The notes: generated by a model not told the origin, from the sequence alone. A stretch of DNA of 10,554 nt from Alphaproteobacteria bacterium (GCA_023136145.1 JAGLRU010000299.1:1-10554), one strand, 5' to 3'; numbered from the stretch's first letter, positions 1-7,743 are shown. Numbers and translations are program-made.

Positions 1-602
1 CCTCCACCGCGTTGGATGACGGAGGAAAAGTCGGCACGCTGGGTAATGCTCATGCTGATACCTTCGACCACCACATCAATGATTTTCAACTTGTTATTTT
101 TGTTGCGAACGCGCCATTCAAGATTGATGGGTGGGCCGTCTTCCTGAAGAATTTTACTGAAGACGAGAAAGTCTCTGTCTCCGGCTTTTGTTTCTCCTGT
201 TACTTTTAGTATCTGTCCAGAATAATCCTCGAATCTCGTGGTATAGGTTTGCACGATCATCTCTTCAAAGAGGCTCATGTATTCTTTGCGTTGTGGTTTC
301 GTTGCCTCTCTCCAGTAGGTTCCCAGAGCAAATCGTCCTATGGTCTGTATGTCGAAATTGTTTCTCAAAATCTTGCGCACGCGGTTTTCGCGGATTTCCC
401 TAGAGACATTTTTTATGGTTAGGGACATCATGGTGTTATTGCCCAGTTTTTGCACGAATTGTGAAGGAGGGTTGAGCTTCTCTTCACTGGCTTCGGAAAA
501 ACCGGAAAGGCCGATTACCATCGACAGGATCATGGAAAAAATGATGATAATAAAACAGATGAGTCTGCGAGAGAGTTTTTCAATGATCGAATTTTTGGAC
601 AT
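1..602 (-). CDS. mlaC: MlaC/Ttg2D-family periplasmic phospholipid carrier, 3' end cut by window edge
   Basis: Reading the minus strand from the ATG at 602-600 gives 200 stop-free codons to the left edge, so the gene is partial and probably lacks only its last 10-20 residues. Residues 1-39 form a signal peptide: basic start, hydrophobic stretch about 14-34, likely cleavage near SEAS. The mature part matches MlaC/Ttg2D: a conserved stretch beginning IGRFALGTYWREAT, then aromatic-rich helices, and GISMSITQRADFSSVI near the visible end. Known for the family: MlaC shuttles phospholipid across the periplasm between the outer-membrane MlaA complex and the inner-membrane MlaFEDB transporter. It begins 14 bases after the mlaA stop, so the two are almost certainly co-transcribed. 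The Shine-Dalgarno sequence is weak (AGAAAA-like). HpnM, a hopanoid-cluster relative, is the main alternative, but adjacency to mlaA favours MlaC. Confidence 0.88.
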   Translation of the reverse strand, partial: MSKNSIIEKLSRRLICFIIIIFSMILSMVIGLSGFSEASEEKLNPPSQFVQKLGNNTMMSLTIKNVSREIRENRVRKILRNNFDIQTIGRFALGTYWREATKPQRKEYMSLFEEMIVQTYTTRFEDYSGQILKVTGETKAGDRDFLVFSKILQEDGPPINLEWRVRNKNNKLKIIDVVVEGISMSITQRADFSSVIQRGG

Positions 603-616
603 AATACTGCTGTTTT

Positions 617-1387
617 CTATTGAAAGTTGTTGTAATCAAGAGCCTGTGTAGTTGCTTCTTGCTTTTTATCGCGGGTGAGTGCTGCTCGTTTCTGGCTGTA
701 GGTGCTCCTGACAGCTGCATAATAATCCAGACTGTTGCGACGCAAATCATCGACGGCTTTTATCATACGGGAACGGTTGTCCAGTCCTTCGATACCGTTT
801 CGCGCGTAATAAAGCCACTCATAATCGGTGTTTAACGTCACGATGCGCACAGGGTCTGCAATAGAGTCTGTTGCAATGCCGACAGTATCTCGCAGAGAGG
901 ATGGCCCCAGAATTGGCAGGACGAGGTAAAATCCATCACCAACACCCCATGTGGCGAGCGTTTGACCGAAGTCATCACCTTTGTATGGGAGGCCATGTGC
1001 TTTCGCAACGTCCACCAAACCAGCGATACCTACGGTGCTGTTGACGATAAAGCGGGCTGTTGCATTTCCGGCATTTTCTAGATCACCTTGCAGAAGGTTA
1101 TTGGCGATGATCAATGGCGACTTCAGGTTGTGCATAAAGTTCTGAATCGAATTGCGTATAAAAGAAGGAAGTACTGCGTTATAGCCTCTGGCAATGGGAG
1201 TTATCAGAACTTTGTCGAGGGCATCGTTAAAACCAAAAACGAAGCGGTTGATAGGCTCGATTGGGTCAGAGATTTCTTGTGTTTTATAGGCAACGTTCGG
1301 CTTCTGCGACTTTGCGCAGGCAGCCGTTCCCAGAACCAGAAACAGGCAAAGAACAACAGAAATTATTCCAAAGACAGACTTCGCCAT
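617..1387 (-). CDS. mlaA: MlaA/VacJ phospholipid-retrieval lipoprotein
   Basis: This 256-residue protein is of typical MlaA length. Residues 1-24 are a hydrophobic signal sequence ending LGTAAC, so Cys24 is the likely lipidated residue, although the lipobox has Thr rather than Leu at -3. The family signature DPIEPINRFVFGFN starts at residue 41. The long conserved stretch GQTLATWGVGDGFYLVLPIL (141-160), followed by GPSSLRDTVG, is diagnostic. Known role: MlaA sits in the inner leaflet of the outer membrane, takes up mislocalised phospholipid from the outer leaflet and passes it to MlaC, encoded next door. The start is supported by GAGAGG nine bases upstream of the ATG. The C-terminal 30 residues are polar and probably unstructured. 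A good sigma70-like promoter lies just upstream, so mlaAC can be transcribed independently of lptFG. Confidence 0.95.
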   Translation of the reverse strand: MAKSVFGIISVVLCLFLVLGTAACAKSQKPNVAYKTQEISDPIEPINRFVFGFNDALDKVLITPIARGYNAVLPSFIRNSIQNFMHNLKSPLIIANNLLQGDLENAGNATARFIVNSTVGIAGLVDVAKAHGLPYKGDDFGQTLATWGVGDGFYLVLPILGPSSLRDTVGIATDSIADPVRIVTLNTDYEWLYYARNGIEGLDNRSRMIKAVDDLRRNSLDYYAAVRSTYSQKRAALTRDKKQEATTQALDYNNFQ

Positions 1388-1417
1388 AACATAAAACCTC
1401 TCACTAATCGCTTCTCA

Positions 1418-1447
1418 AATATACTGTAACTCTTTTGAATTACTCAA
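1418..1447 (-). promoter_or_regulatory. Candidate sigma70-type promoter for mlaA-mlaC
   Basis: On the minus strand, TTGAGT (1447-1442) and TATATT (1423-1418) are separated by 18 bases. The -10 matches the consensus at five of six positions and the -35 at four. The -10 ends 30 bases before the mlaA ATG, which leaves room for a short leader with its SD. It lies in the 76-base gap after lptG, where I see no terminator hairpin, so read-through from lptFG is also possible. Confidence 0.5.
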
Positions 1448-1463
1448 TCGTTAATCTTTTTTT

Positions 1464-2558
1464 TCATCCGTCTTCAAAATGCAACAGAGCTGTCACACCG
1501 AGCAGGAGTCCGATGATAGATGGAGACCATGCTGCAAGATGCACGGGAATTTTTTGGGAGATTCCGAACGCCTGAAGCATAGACTCCATAAAGAACATGA
1601 AGAATCCTGTGGCGATGCCAAGCACAATCATGGCGGCTCCCCCTCCGAATCTTGGCGGGTGTAACGAAAATGTCGCAGCTAGCAGGATCATGGCGAGGAA
1701 GAAGAAGGGTTGTGCCAGCAATGTATGGAAGTGAACATAGAGTCGTGTTGCCGGAAACCCTGTTTCTTCCATAACGTGAATGTATTCCGGTATGCTCCAG
1801 AATGAGATAGTTTCGGGATCCGCAAAGGATTCTTCGATTTTCTGCGCGGTCAGTTTGGTCTGAAGTTTTTGTATATCAAAACTTCGAGAGCCGTTCCTGT
1901 CGTTTATCAGTGGATGCTGGATTTCCCAGTGTCCATCTCTTAGATAGGTAACGGGGCTATCCATCCTGCGAAGGAATGTATCCTCATCATCGAAAAAGAG
2001 AATGGTAACATTTTTTAGTTGCCATTGTTTTTTATCAAAGCTTTCGGAATGGATTAGGGCATAGCCTTGTTCCGAGGGCTGACGCAGCCAAATTCCAGTT
2101 TTGGAAACGGCAACCGGATCCCGCGCACCCTGAAAGTGTAGATTGTCCAGTTGGTTGTGTTTGCTCAGGAAAATGGATGAAATTGGATTGATGACGGTAG
2201 TGGAGAAAATGCCGATCAGCATAGCGCATATCAGCATCGGGCTTAGAAATTGCCAGACGGAAAGACCGAAAGAGCGGATAACTACGATCTCGCTGGTTTT
2301 GTTGAGTTTCCAGCAGGTATGGATCGCGGTAAATAAAATGCCTATCGGCAGAATGGTTTGTCCGAGAGTTGGAAGTTTCATCAGGGACATAGATAATATT
2401 AGTCCAAGTGGCACGTTTGGGTGGGAGGCGGCGCGGCGCAGCATGTCGATGATGTCGAACATAAGCAGGATTCCGAGCAGAGCTGTCATTAGCACGATAA
2501 AGCTGATTAGAAACTGGCGACTGATATAGCGGAACAGAGTTGATGAGGCAGTAATCAT
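1464..2558 (-). CDS. lptG: LPS export ABC transporter permease LptG (YjgQ family)
   Basis: The protein has 364 residues, normal for LptG. Three N-terminal membrane helices (about 15-38, 50-80, 101-123) are followed by a soluble periplasmic domain (about 124-270, the beta-jellyroll region of the family) and three C-terminal helices (about 276-298, 306-328, 340-360). The N-terminus YISRQFLISFIVLM and the region around EIVVIRSFGLS (90-100), which in the family contacts the ATPase LptB, are typical of YjgP/YjgQ proteins. Known role: LptF and LptG form the inner-membrane channel that, powered by LptB, extracts LPS and feeds it through LptC and LptA to the outer membrane. The ATG overlaps the lptF stop as ATGA (2555-2558), indicating translational coupling. 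An AAGGGGG Shine-Dalgarno lies nine bases upstream, inside lptF. LptG is distinguished from LptF by gene order and sequence character. Confidence 0.93.
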   Translation of the reverse strand: MITASSTLFRYISRQFLISFIVLMTALLGILLMFDIIDMLRRAASHPNVPLGLILSMSLMKLPTLGQTILPIGILFTAIHTCWKLNKTSEIVVIRSFGLSVWQFLSPMLICAMLIGIFSTTVINPISSIFLSKHNQLDNLHFQGARDPVAVSKTGIWLRQPSEQGYALIHSESFDKKQWQLKNVTILFFDDEDTFLRRMDSPVTYLRDGHWEIQHPLINDRNGSRSFDIQKLQTKLTAQKIEESFADPETISFWSIPEYIHVMEETGFPATRLYVHFHTLLAQPFFFLAMILLAATFSLHPPRFGGGAAMIVLGIATGFFMFFMESMLQAFGISQKIPVHLAAWSPSIIGLLLGVTALLHFEDG

Positions 2559-3709
2559 ACTGACTGTCCCCCTTTGTTACGGATGGAAAGTGCATTCCAT
2601 CGGTGCAATATCGATTTCAGTTTCTGTTCTCCTATGTTGTGAAGAAAGAGGAAGCCGAGAACGATTGGCAGAAGCGTGTTGAGATAAATAAAAGGAACAG
2701 CACCTATGTATTTCTTGGAAAAATTGACAAGGGATAGATTAAGCGTTTGCACAATGATGATGAGAATCATGGCGGCCAGCACTTTCGCATTCTGGCCACG
2801 GCGGTTGAATGGGCCAAGCAGGAGTGTGACAAGCGCGATCATGGTGAATCCGAGGGAGTTCCATGGCGTGATGATCCTATGATTCGCTTCGGACAGGAAC
2901 AGGTCATGGCTGGCCTTGTCGCGTTCGCTGTTTGGGTCTGGATTGAGAAGTTCTCCAAGCGTACGTTCACGCGCTCCCCGCCAGTGTTCTCGCGCGATGC
3001 CTTCCAGACCTCTGATTTCAATGGTGTAGCGAGAGAAGTGTAATTTGGAGATGGCACCGCTGCCGGGATCCAGTTGTTGTCGTATGCCATCGAAGACTAC
3101 AATGGTTGGAAGGTCGTCATCCATCACGATGCGGCCTTTTTTGGCAATGATGGCGATAGGTGGCTTTGTTTTGTCTCGGGTATCGTAAATCATCAATCCG
3201 CTCATATCGCCGTTATTTTCTCTGGATCGTAGATAAACGGTGAATTTGTCGCTGAATGTGTTGAAGATTCCCTCACGCAGCAGGAAGGCGGAATACTGTG
3301 TTTTGATTGTCCGCCGCAACTCTTTCGCATGTCCGTAGCACTCAGGGGAAATCCATGTTGTTACGATTGTCAGCAGCAGACTGATGATAACGGCGAGAAT
3401 GATGGCCGGACGGGCAAGGGTGTATTGATCCACTCCACTGGCTCGCATGACGGTTAACTCATTGTCCATAATAAGCCTGTTGTATGTGAATAATACAGCG
3501 ACTACAAGCGATAGTGGTAAAATGATTTCCAGAAATTTAGGAATAGTTAGCGCGACAAGTTGCAAAAACAGGCCGAGCGGGGCACCGGAGTTGGCCACCA
3601 GTTCCAAAAGTTTCAGAGATTGTGTCAACAAGACGACAATCGTCAAAGTAACCGCGACGAAGATGGTCGCGTTTAGGAGATTTTTGAATAGATAGCGTGT
3701 CATCAGCAT
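2555..3709 (-). CDS. lptF: LPS export ABC transporter permease LptF (YjgP family)
   Basis: The 384-residue protein has the same plan as LptG: membrane helices about 13-30, 50-75 and 101-121, a periplasmic domain about 122-275, and helices about 282-299, 309-328 and 337-357, followed by a basic cytoplasmic tail. The segment NELTVMRASGVDQYTLARP (83-101) is the conserved LptB-contacting region, and the last helices match the YjgP family. It is the first gene of the lptF-lptG pair, the usual order. Two starts are possible, the ATG at 3709 and an in-frame ATG at 3703 that removes Met-Leu; neither has a clear Shine-Dalgarno sequence. In many Gram-negatives lptF is divergent from pepA. Here a restriction-modification cassette separates them. 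I could not identify a convincing minus-strand promoter in the AT-rich 3710-3846 gap. Confidence 0.93.
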   Translation of the reverse strand: MLMTRYLFKNLLNATIFVAVTLTIVVLLTQSLKLLELVANSGAPLGLFLQLVALTIPKFLEIILPLSLVVAVLFTYNRLIMDNELTVMRASGVDQYTLARPAIILAVIISLLLTIVTTWISPECYGHAKELRRTIKTQYSAFLLREGIFNTFSDKFTVYLRSRENNGDMSGLMIYDTRDKTKPPIAIIAKKGRIVMDDDLPTIVVFDGIRQQLDPGSGAISKLHFSRYTIEIRGLEGIAREHWRGARERTLGELLNPDPNSERDKASHDLFLSEANHRIITPWNSLGFTMIALVTLLLGPFNRRGQNAKVLAAMILIIIVQTLNLSLVNFSKKYIGAVPFIYLNTLLPIVLGFLFLHNIGEQKLKSILHRWNALSIRNKGGQSV

Positions 3710-3775
3710 TTTGCTATGTTACATCTGTTTAGAGGACTATTCATCTATTTGATTTCAAAAGTTCTCTTTTTGTTC

Positions 3776-3804
3776 TTTACAATCTTACAAAAATTTTGTA
3801 CAAA
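3776..3804 (+). promoter_or_regulatory. Candidate promoter of the restriction-modification operon
   Basis: TTTACA (3776-3781, five of six matches to the -35 consensus) is followed after 17 bases by TACAAA (3799-3804, four of six to the -10). It lies 42 bases upstream of the methyltransferase ATG in a very AT-rich gap. A second possible -10, CATAAT at 3808-3813, has a weaker partner TTACAA at 3785-3790. AT-richness makes chance matches easy, so confidence is moderate. Confidence 0.42.
3786..3800. promoter_or_regulatory. Perfect 15-bp dyad, candidate operator of the R-M promoter
   Basis: TACAAAA, one central A, then TTTTGTA: 7-base arms with perfect complementarity. It occupies most of the spacer between the candidate -35 and -10 and touches the -10, where a bound protein would block RNA polymerase. 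The likely ligand is the methyltransferase itself through its N-terminal helix-turn-helix-like domain; this is inference. The arms are A/T-rich, so a chance palindrome is possible, and it is too short and lacks the GC stem expected of a terminator. Confidence 0.4.
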
Positions 3805-3846
3805 CAACATAATCTTTTTTGCTCAAGCTAACTGGAGTATCAATTT

Positions 3847-5460
3847 ATGAAACAAACATCTACACTTCTTTCCATCAAAGAAGCTAGTAAATGGGCAAGT
3901 GACTTTTTGGAAAGAGATATCAGTGAGTCAAATATATCTTACTTAATCCAATATGGAAAAATTAAAAAATGTGTACAGCAAAACAATGAAAATTTTGTTC
4001 ATATTAATGTAAATGATTTAAAACAATATTATGATTCTAGATGTGGTAAGCGTGAAATTGCATGGAAAAAACATTTGGGTAATGATTTAAACTGGATGCT
4101 TTCTTTTGATAATTTGCGAGAGAAAGATACAACTAAACATGTACACAGGCTTCATCCTTATAAAGGAAAATTTATACCTCAGCTTGTTGAATATTTTATT
4201 GGTCCACATACAGACGATTTTAAGAAAGAAACCTATTTTGAATTTGGAGACATCCTTCTCGATCCATTTTGCGGATCCGGGACAATGCTTGTTCAAGCAC
4301 TTGAAATGGGGATGCATTCGGTTGGAGTAGATGTGTCAAGTTTCAACTGTATAATTACGGAATCAAAAATACAATGTTATGATTTTGATCTTCTTGAGGC
4401 AGAAATAGAAAGAATTAGAAATGCTCTTATTGACTTTGAAGCGGACCACCGAATTTCTGACTTTGAAGCTAATCTGGCTGAAGAGATTGCAATATTTAAT
4501 AAAAAATATTTCCCAAGTCCCGAATTTAAATTTGAAATTGAAAATAAAGAAATAAAAGAAAGTTCCTATGGGGCAAAAAGGGAGACGCAGTTTCTAAAAA
4601 AATATAATGCCTTGATAGACAAGCATAATATTCCGTTAAAACAAAAAGAGGCTAATAATTTTCTGGACAAGTGGTACATTCAAAATGTACGTGATGAAAT
4701 AGATTTTGTTTTTGAACAGATTAAAAAGACAAAAGATACGAAAACAAAAAAAATTCTGGCTGTTATTTTAAGTCGCACAATTCGTTCGTGTCGAGCAACA
4801 ACACATTCTGATTTGGCAACTTTGAAAGAGCCACAAATTGAGACATATTATTGTTGGAAGCATAAAAAAATCTGTAAGCCGTTATTTTCTATCAAAGGTT
4901 GGTTTGATCGTTATGCTAAAGATACGATTGCAAGATTGCGAGAATTTTCTTGTTTGCGCCAAAATGGATATTTCGCCGTTATTCCGCGTGACTCTCGTAC
5001 GGTGGATATTTTTACAGAGGTTAAGAAGCGTAACGCAGAGTTATATAATGTTTTGAAGAAAAACAAGTTTCGTGGAATTTTTAGCTCCCCTCCTTACGTT
5101 GGCCAGATAGATTATCATGAACAACACGCTTATGCTTATGATCTTTTTGGGTTTGAGCGTCGGGATGAAAATGAAATAGGCCCTCTTTACAAAGGACAAG
5201 GGGTGCTTGCGCGACAGTCGTATGTTGATGGAATATCTGATGTCCTTCTTAATTGCAAAAAATATCTTGCAGTGGGATATGATGTTTTTTTAGTTGCCAA
5301 TGACAAGTATAACCTTTACCCAGCAATAGCGGAAAAAGCTGGAATGGTGATTATGAATCAGTTTAAAAGACCTGTTTTAAATAGAACTGAGCGTGATAAA
5401 TCTCCCTATTCTGAAATTATTTTTCATTTAAAGGAGGCTGATGATCGTGGCACTAAGTAA
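3847..5460 (+). CDS. Type II DNA methyltransferase, SPPY type (probably N4-cytosine), with N-terminal HTH-like domain
   Basis: This 537-residue protein carries the hallmarks of a DNA amino-methyltransferase. HPYKGKF (103-109) is the motif X region and DPFCGSGT (139-146) the S-adenosylmethionine-binding motif I. About 265 residues later comes the catalytic motif IV, SPPY (414-417). The X-I-(long insert)-IV order resembles the alpha class, with the insert likely holding target recognition. SPPY is commonest in N4-cytosine enzymes, so m4C is the best guess. Residues about 8-62 (SIKEASKWASDF ... INVNDLKQYYDS) resemble an excisionase/MerR-like winged helix-turn-helix, an extra for this family. The ATG has GGAG nine bases upstream. 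The reading frame overlaps the endonuclease gene by 20 bases, making a classic M-then-R operon. Base composition is much lower in GC than the neighbours (12 G/C of 60 at 4501-4560), a sign of transfer. Expected role: protecting host DNA from the partner endonuclease. Confidence 0.92.
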   Translation: MKQTSTLLSIKEASKWASDFLERDISESNISYLIQYGKIKKCVQQNNENFVHINVNDLKQYYDSRCGKREIAWKKHLGNDLNWMLSFDNLREKDTTKHVHRLHPYKGKFIPQLVEYFIGPHTDDFKKETYFEFGDILLDPFCGSGTMLVQALEMGMHSVGVDVSSFNCIITESKIQCYDFDLLEAEIERIRNALIDFEADHRISDFEANLAEEIAIFNKKYFPSPEFKFEIENKEIKESSYGAKRETQFLKKYNALIDKHNIPLKQKEANNFLDKWYIQNVRDEIDFVFEQIKKTKDTKTKKILAVILSRTIRSCRATTHSDLATLKEPQIETYYCWKHKKICKPLFSIKGWFDRYAKDTIARLREFSCLRQNGYFAVIPRDSRTVDIFTEVKKRNAELYNVLKKNKFRGIFSSPPYVGQIDYHEQHAYAYDLFGFERRDENEIGPLYKGQGVLARQSYVDGISDVLLNCKKYLAVGYDVFLVANDKYNLYPAIAEKAGMVIMNQFKRPVLNRTERDKSPYSEIIFHLKEADDRGTK

Positions 5461-6262
5461 GAGTCTTAAACAGAAAATAGAAATTTTTCTTGAGACAAAA
5501 ATTCTCAAAAAAATCGAAAAATATGATTTGAGTGAAGATGATTCTTCAAAGCCTTTTCAATATGCTATTTTTACGCAAGAAGGATATTTGGTAAAGGGGT
5601 TTATTCATGGATGTGAAACGGCACTGGGTAATTGGCATGAGTCGATTGCTCGGATAATTTCTGAAGAGAATTTTAAGGTTGCTCGAAAATTGCAAGGCGC
5701 GTCAAAACTCAAAGGGGAAGTGACGGAAGAGGCGCAGACGGTCTTTGAAAATATTATAAGTACATTGGATGGGGTTAGTAGAGAACCCAATCATGAAAAG
5801 GAGGCTAAAGAAATATATGTGGCGAGCCAAGTAGGGGAGCGTACAGATAAGAGAATTCAGACAGTTGATCTTTATTTGGAACGTCACAATGGAGAAGAAA
5901 TTTATTTGGAAATAAAAGGACCAAAACCCAATAAAAATGAAATGCGCGCAGCAAAGCGAGATTTACTGGAAATTTATGCTATGTGTGCCAGAGAAAAGAA
6001 GAAAGTTAAAATTTATTTAGGTATGTATTACAATCCATATCATCCAAAGCCTTATCAGAGATGGACATGTTTAAAATTCTTTGATTGTGGGAACGATCTT
6101 TTGATAGGTAAGGATTTTTGGGATTTTCTTGGTGGTTCTGGTACTTATGAAGATTTGATTGAAATCTATGAAGAAGTTGGCAGGCATATTAGAAGTGCTC
6201 TTGACAAAAAACTTAGAAAAATTTCTAAAACAATTTCTGAAATAAAGGAAGAACATCCATGA
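5441..6262 (+). CDS. TdeIII-family type II restriction endonuclease
   Basis: The 273-residue protein (271 if it starts at the GTG at 5447) matches the RE_TdeIII family. It has KRIQTVDLYLE, then YLEIKGPKPNKNEMRAAKRD, and a C-terminal FWDFLGGSGTYEDLIEIYEEVG block. The PD-(D/E)xK nuclease site is visible as Asp143, Glu157 and Lys159 (D-x13-E-I-K), so the catalytic core looks intact. From memory, characterised relatives (TdeIII, MjaII) recognise GGNCC; the specificity here is untested. It acts as an Mg-dependent double-strand nuclease on unmethylated DNA. A strong AAGGAGG at 5431-5437 lies only 3 bases from the ATG at 5441 but 9 bases from the in-frame GTG at 5447, so GTG may be the true start. 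It overlaps the methyltransferase end, and its stop overlaps the pepA start. Composition is AT-rich like its partner. Confidence 0.9.
   Translation: MIVALSKSLKQKIEIFLETKILKKIEKYDLSEDDSSKPFQYAIFTQEGYLVKGFIHGCETALGNWHESIARIISEENFKVARKLQGASKLKGEVTEEAQTVFENIISTLDGVSREPNHEKEAKEIYVASQVGERTDKRIQTVDLYLERHNGEEIYLEIKGPKPNKNEMRAAKRDLLEIYAMCAREKKKVKIYLGMYYNPYHPKPYQRWTCLKFFDCGNDLLIGKDFWDFLGGSGTYEDLIEIYEEVGRHIRSALDKKLRKISKTISEIKEEHP
6245..6251 (+). promoter_or_regulatory. Ribosome binding site of pepA, inside the endonuclease gene
   Basis: AAGGAAG ends 7 bases before the pepA ATG at 6259 and encodes part of the endonuclease C-terminus. It fixes the pepA start and shows that pepA has its own initiation signal in spite of the ATGA overlap with the upstream stop. 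Confidence 0.65.
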
Positions 6263-7743
6263 AAATTACATTTGAAGCGAAATCTGGCCATAAACAAGAT
6301 GCTTTCGTTGTTTTTGTGGCGGAAGACGGCAAGTTGGACTTCTTCGATAAAAAAATGAAAGTTGCTGTTAAACGATCCATGCAGGCTGCGGCGTTTTCGG
6401 GAAAGAAAGGTGCGATTCTGGCGATTCCGGGTCTAGCCGAAACTAATACGTCTTATATCATAGTTGTTGGATTGGGGAAGTTGCAGGATTTGAAATTAAA
6501 CGATTTTGAAAAAATCGGCAGTGCGCTCGTTAAGGAGCTAAATGCACGCAAGGCAGTTTCTGCTCAGGTGATTTTCTGCGATAAGCTGAAGAACATCGCT
6601 GAGGATGAGGCGGTCAGCCGTATGGCTACGGGGATGTTGCTGAACAGCTATCGTTTCGATAAATATATGACGAAGAAGCTGAAAGAAAAGAAGTCCACTC
6701 TTAAATCAGTTAGGTTTATCGTGAAATCGGCACCGGCGGCGAGGAAGAAATTCGATACTTCCCGTAAGGTTACGGATGCAGTGTTTCTAACGCGTGATCT
6801 AGTTTCGGAGGCTCCGAACATTCTCTATCCCAAAAGTTTCGCTGACATTATCCGACGCGAGTTATCTCCGCTGGGGATCGAGGTGAAGATTTTGAATCGG
6901 AAAGACCTCAAAAAACTTGGTATGGGTGCGTTGTTGTCTGTTGGTCAGGGTAGTGTGCGTGAGGAGAAATTGGTCACCATGCAGTATAGGGGCGGGAAGA
7001 AAAACCAGAAAAACATCGCGTTCGTTGGCAAGGGTGTGACGTTTGACACAGGCGGAATCTCTCTAAAGCCGGGAGCGGGCATGGAAAAGATGAAATACGA
7101 TATGGCGGGAGCCGCTGTTGTTACGGGGTTGATGAAAGTTCTGGCTGCGCGGCGGGCGAAGGCGAACGTTATCGGTATTGTGGCTTTGGCAGAAAATATG
7201 CCCTCAGGGTCTGCTGCCCGTCCGGGTGATATCGTTAAGACCATGTCTGGCCAGACGGTAGAAATACACAATACCGATGCAGAAGGTCGCATGGTTCTCT
7301 GTGACGCGCTGTGGTATGTGCAGGAAAAATTCAAGCCTTCACATATCGTTGATCTGGCGACTCTGACGGGTTCCATCGTAATTGCATTGGGGAGTGAATA
7401 TGCTGGAATGTTCTCCAACGATGAGCAATTGCCACTGCATCTTATAAGCGCGGGCAAGGAAGTTGGTGAAGAGCTGTGGCAGATGCCACTGAACGAAGTG
7501 TGGGACAAAGCTATCGATTCAACAGTTGCCGATATGAAGAATATCGGTGGTGGTCGTGAGGCGGGCAGTTCGACTGCTGCGCATTTTCTGAAGCGATTTA
7601 TCCAGAAAGGAGTTACTTGGGCGCATCTGGACATTGCCGGTATGGCGTGGGTGAATAAGGAGCGTACGAGCGTTCCGAAAGGGGCGAGCGGATTCGGTGT
7701 TCGTCTTCTTGACCGCTATGTTGCGGAATATTGCGAGAAGTGA
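6259..7743 (+). CDS. pepA: Leucyl aminopeptidase (M17 family, PepA)
   Basis: The 494-residue protein is full length for M17. The N-terminal macro-like domain (about 1-165) is variable and the C-terminal catalytic domain is strongly conserved. The signature NTDAEGR is at 338-344. The two-metal site and catalytic residues are all present: Lys258, Asp263, Asp281, Asp340 and Glu342 as ligands, Lys270 and Arg344 as catalytic residues, each at a constant +8 offset from bovine lens aminopeptidase numbering. It is a cytosolic hexameric peptidase removing N-terminal residues, preferably Leu, in peptide turnover; E. coli PepA also binds DNA, which cannot be assumed here. The start is supported by AAGGAAG 7 bases upstream. 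Its ATG overlaps the endonuclease TGA, so it may be expressed from the restriction-modification operon, and any original promoter facing lptF appears displaced. GC content returns to the native level here. Confidence 0.96.
   Translation: MKITFEAKSGHKQDAFVVFVAEDGKLDFFDKKMKVAVKRSMQAAAFSGKKGAILAIPGLAETNTSYIIVVGLGKLQDLKLNDFEKIGSALVKELNARKAVSAQVIFCDKLKNIAEDEAVSRMATGMLLNSYRFDKYMTKKLKEKKSTLKSVRFIVKSAPAARKKFDTSRKVTDAVFLTRDLVSEAPNILYPKSFADIIRRELSPLGIEVKILNRKDLKKLGMGALLSVGQGSVREEKLVTMQYRGGKKNQKNIAFVGKGVTFDTGGISLKPGAGMEKMKYDMAGAAVVTGLMKVLAARRAKANVIGIVALAENMPSGSAARPGDIVKTMSGQTVEIHNTDAEGRMVLCDALWYVQEKFKPSHIVDLATLTGSIVIALGSEYAGMFSNDEQLPLHLISAGKEVGEELWQMPLNEVWDKAIDSTVADMKNIGGGREAGSSTAAHFLKRFIQKGVTWAHLDIAGMAWVNKERTSVPKGASGFGVRLLDRYVAEYCEK

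Noticed and set aside
2035..2595. 186-codon minus-strand open frame across the lptF/lptG junction
   Set aside because: Same strand but a different frame from both conserved permease genes, and its translation is Arg/Pro/His-rich without membrane segments or motifs.
3710..3846. Insertion-sequence or attachment-site remnant at the left border of the R-M cassette
   Set aside because: I found no terminal inverted repeats or direct repeats matching the right border near 6262; the region is simply AT-rich with a promoter and dyad.
6945..7634. 229-codon open frame on the minus strand within pepA
   Set aside because: It lies wholly inside a well-conserved pepA catalytic domain and its translation is Ser/Pro/Ala-rich with no family resemblance: an antisense shadow.
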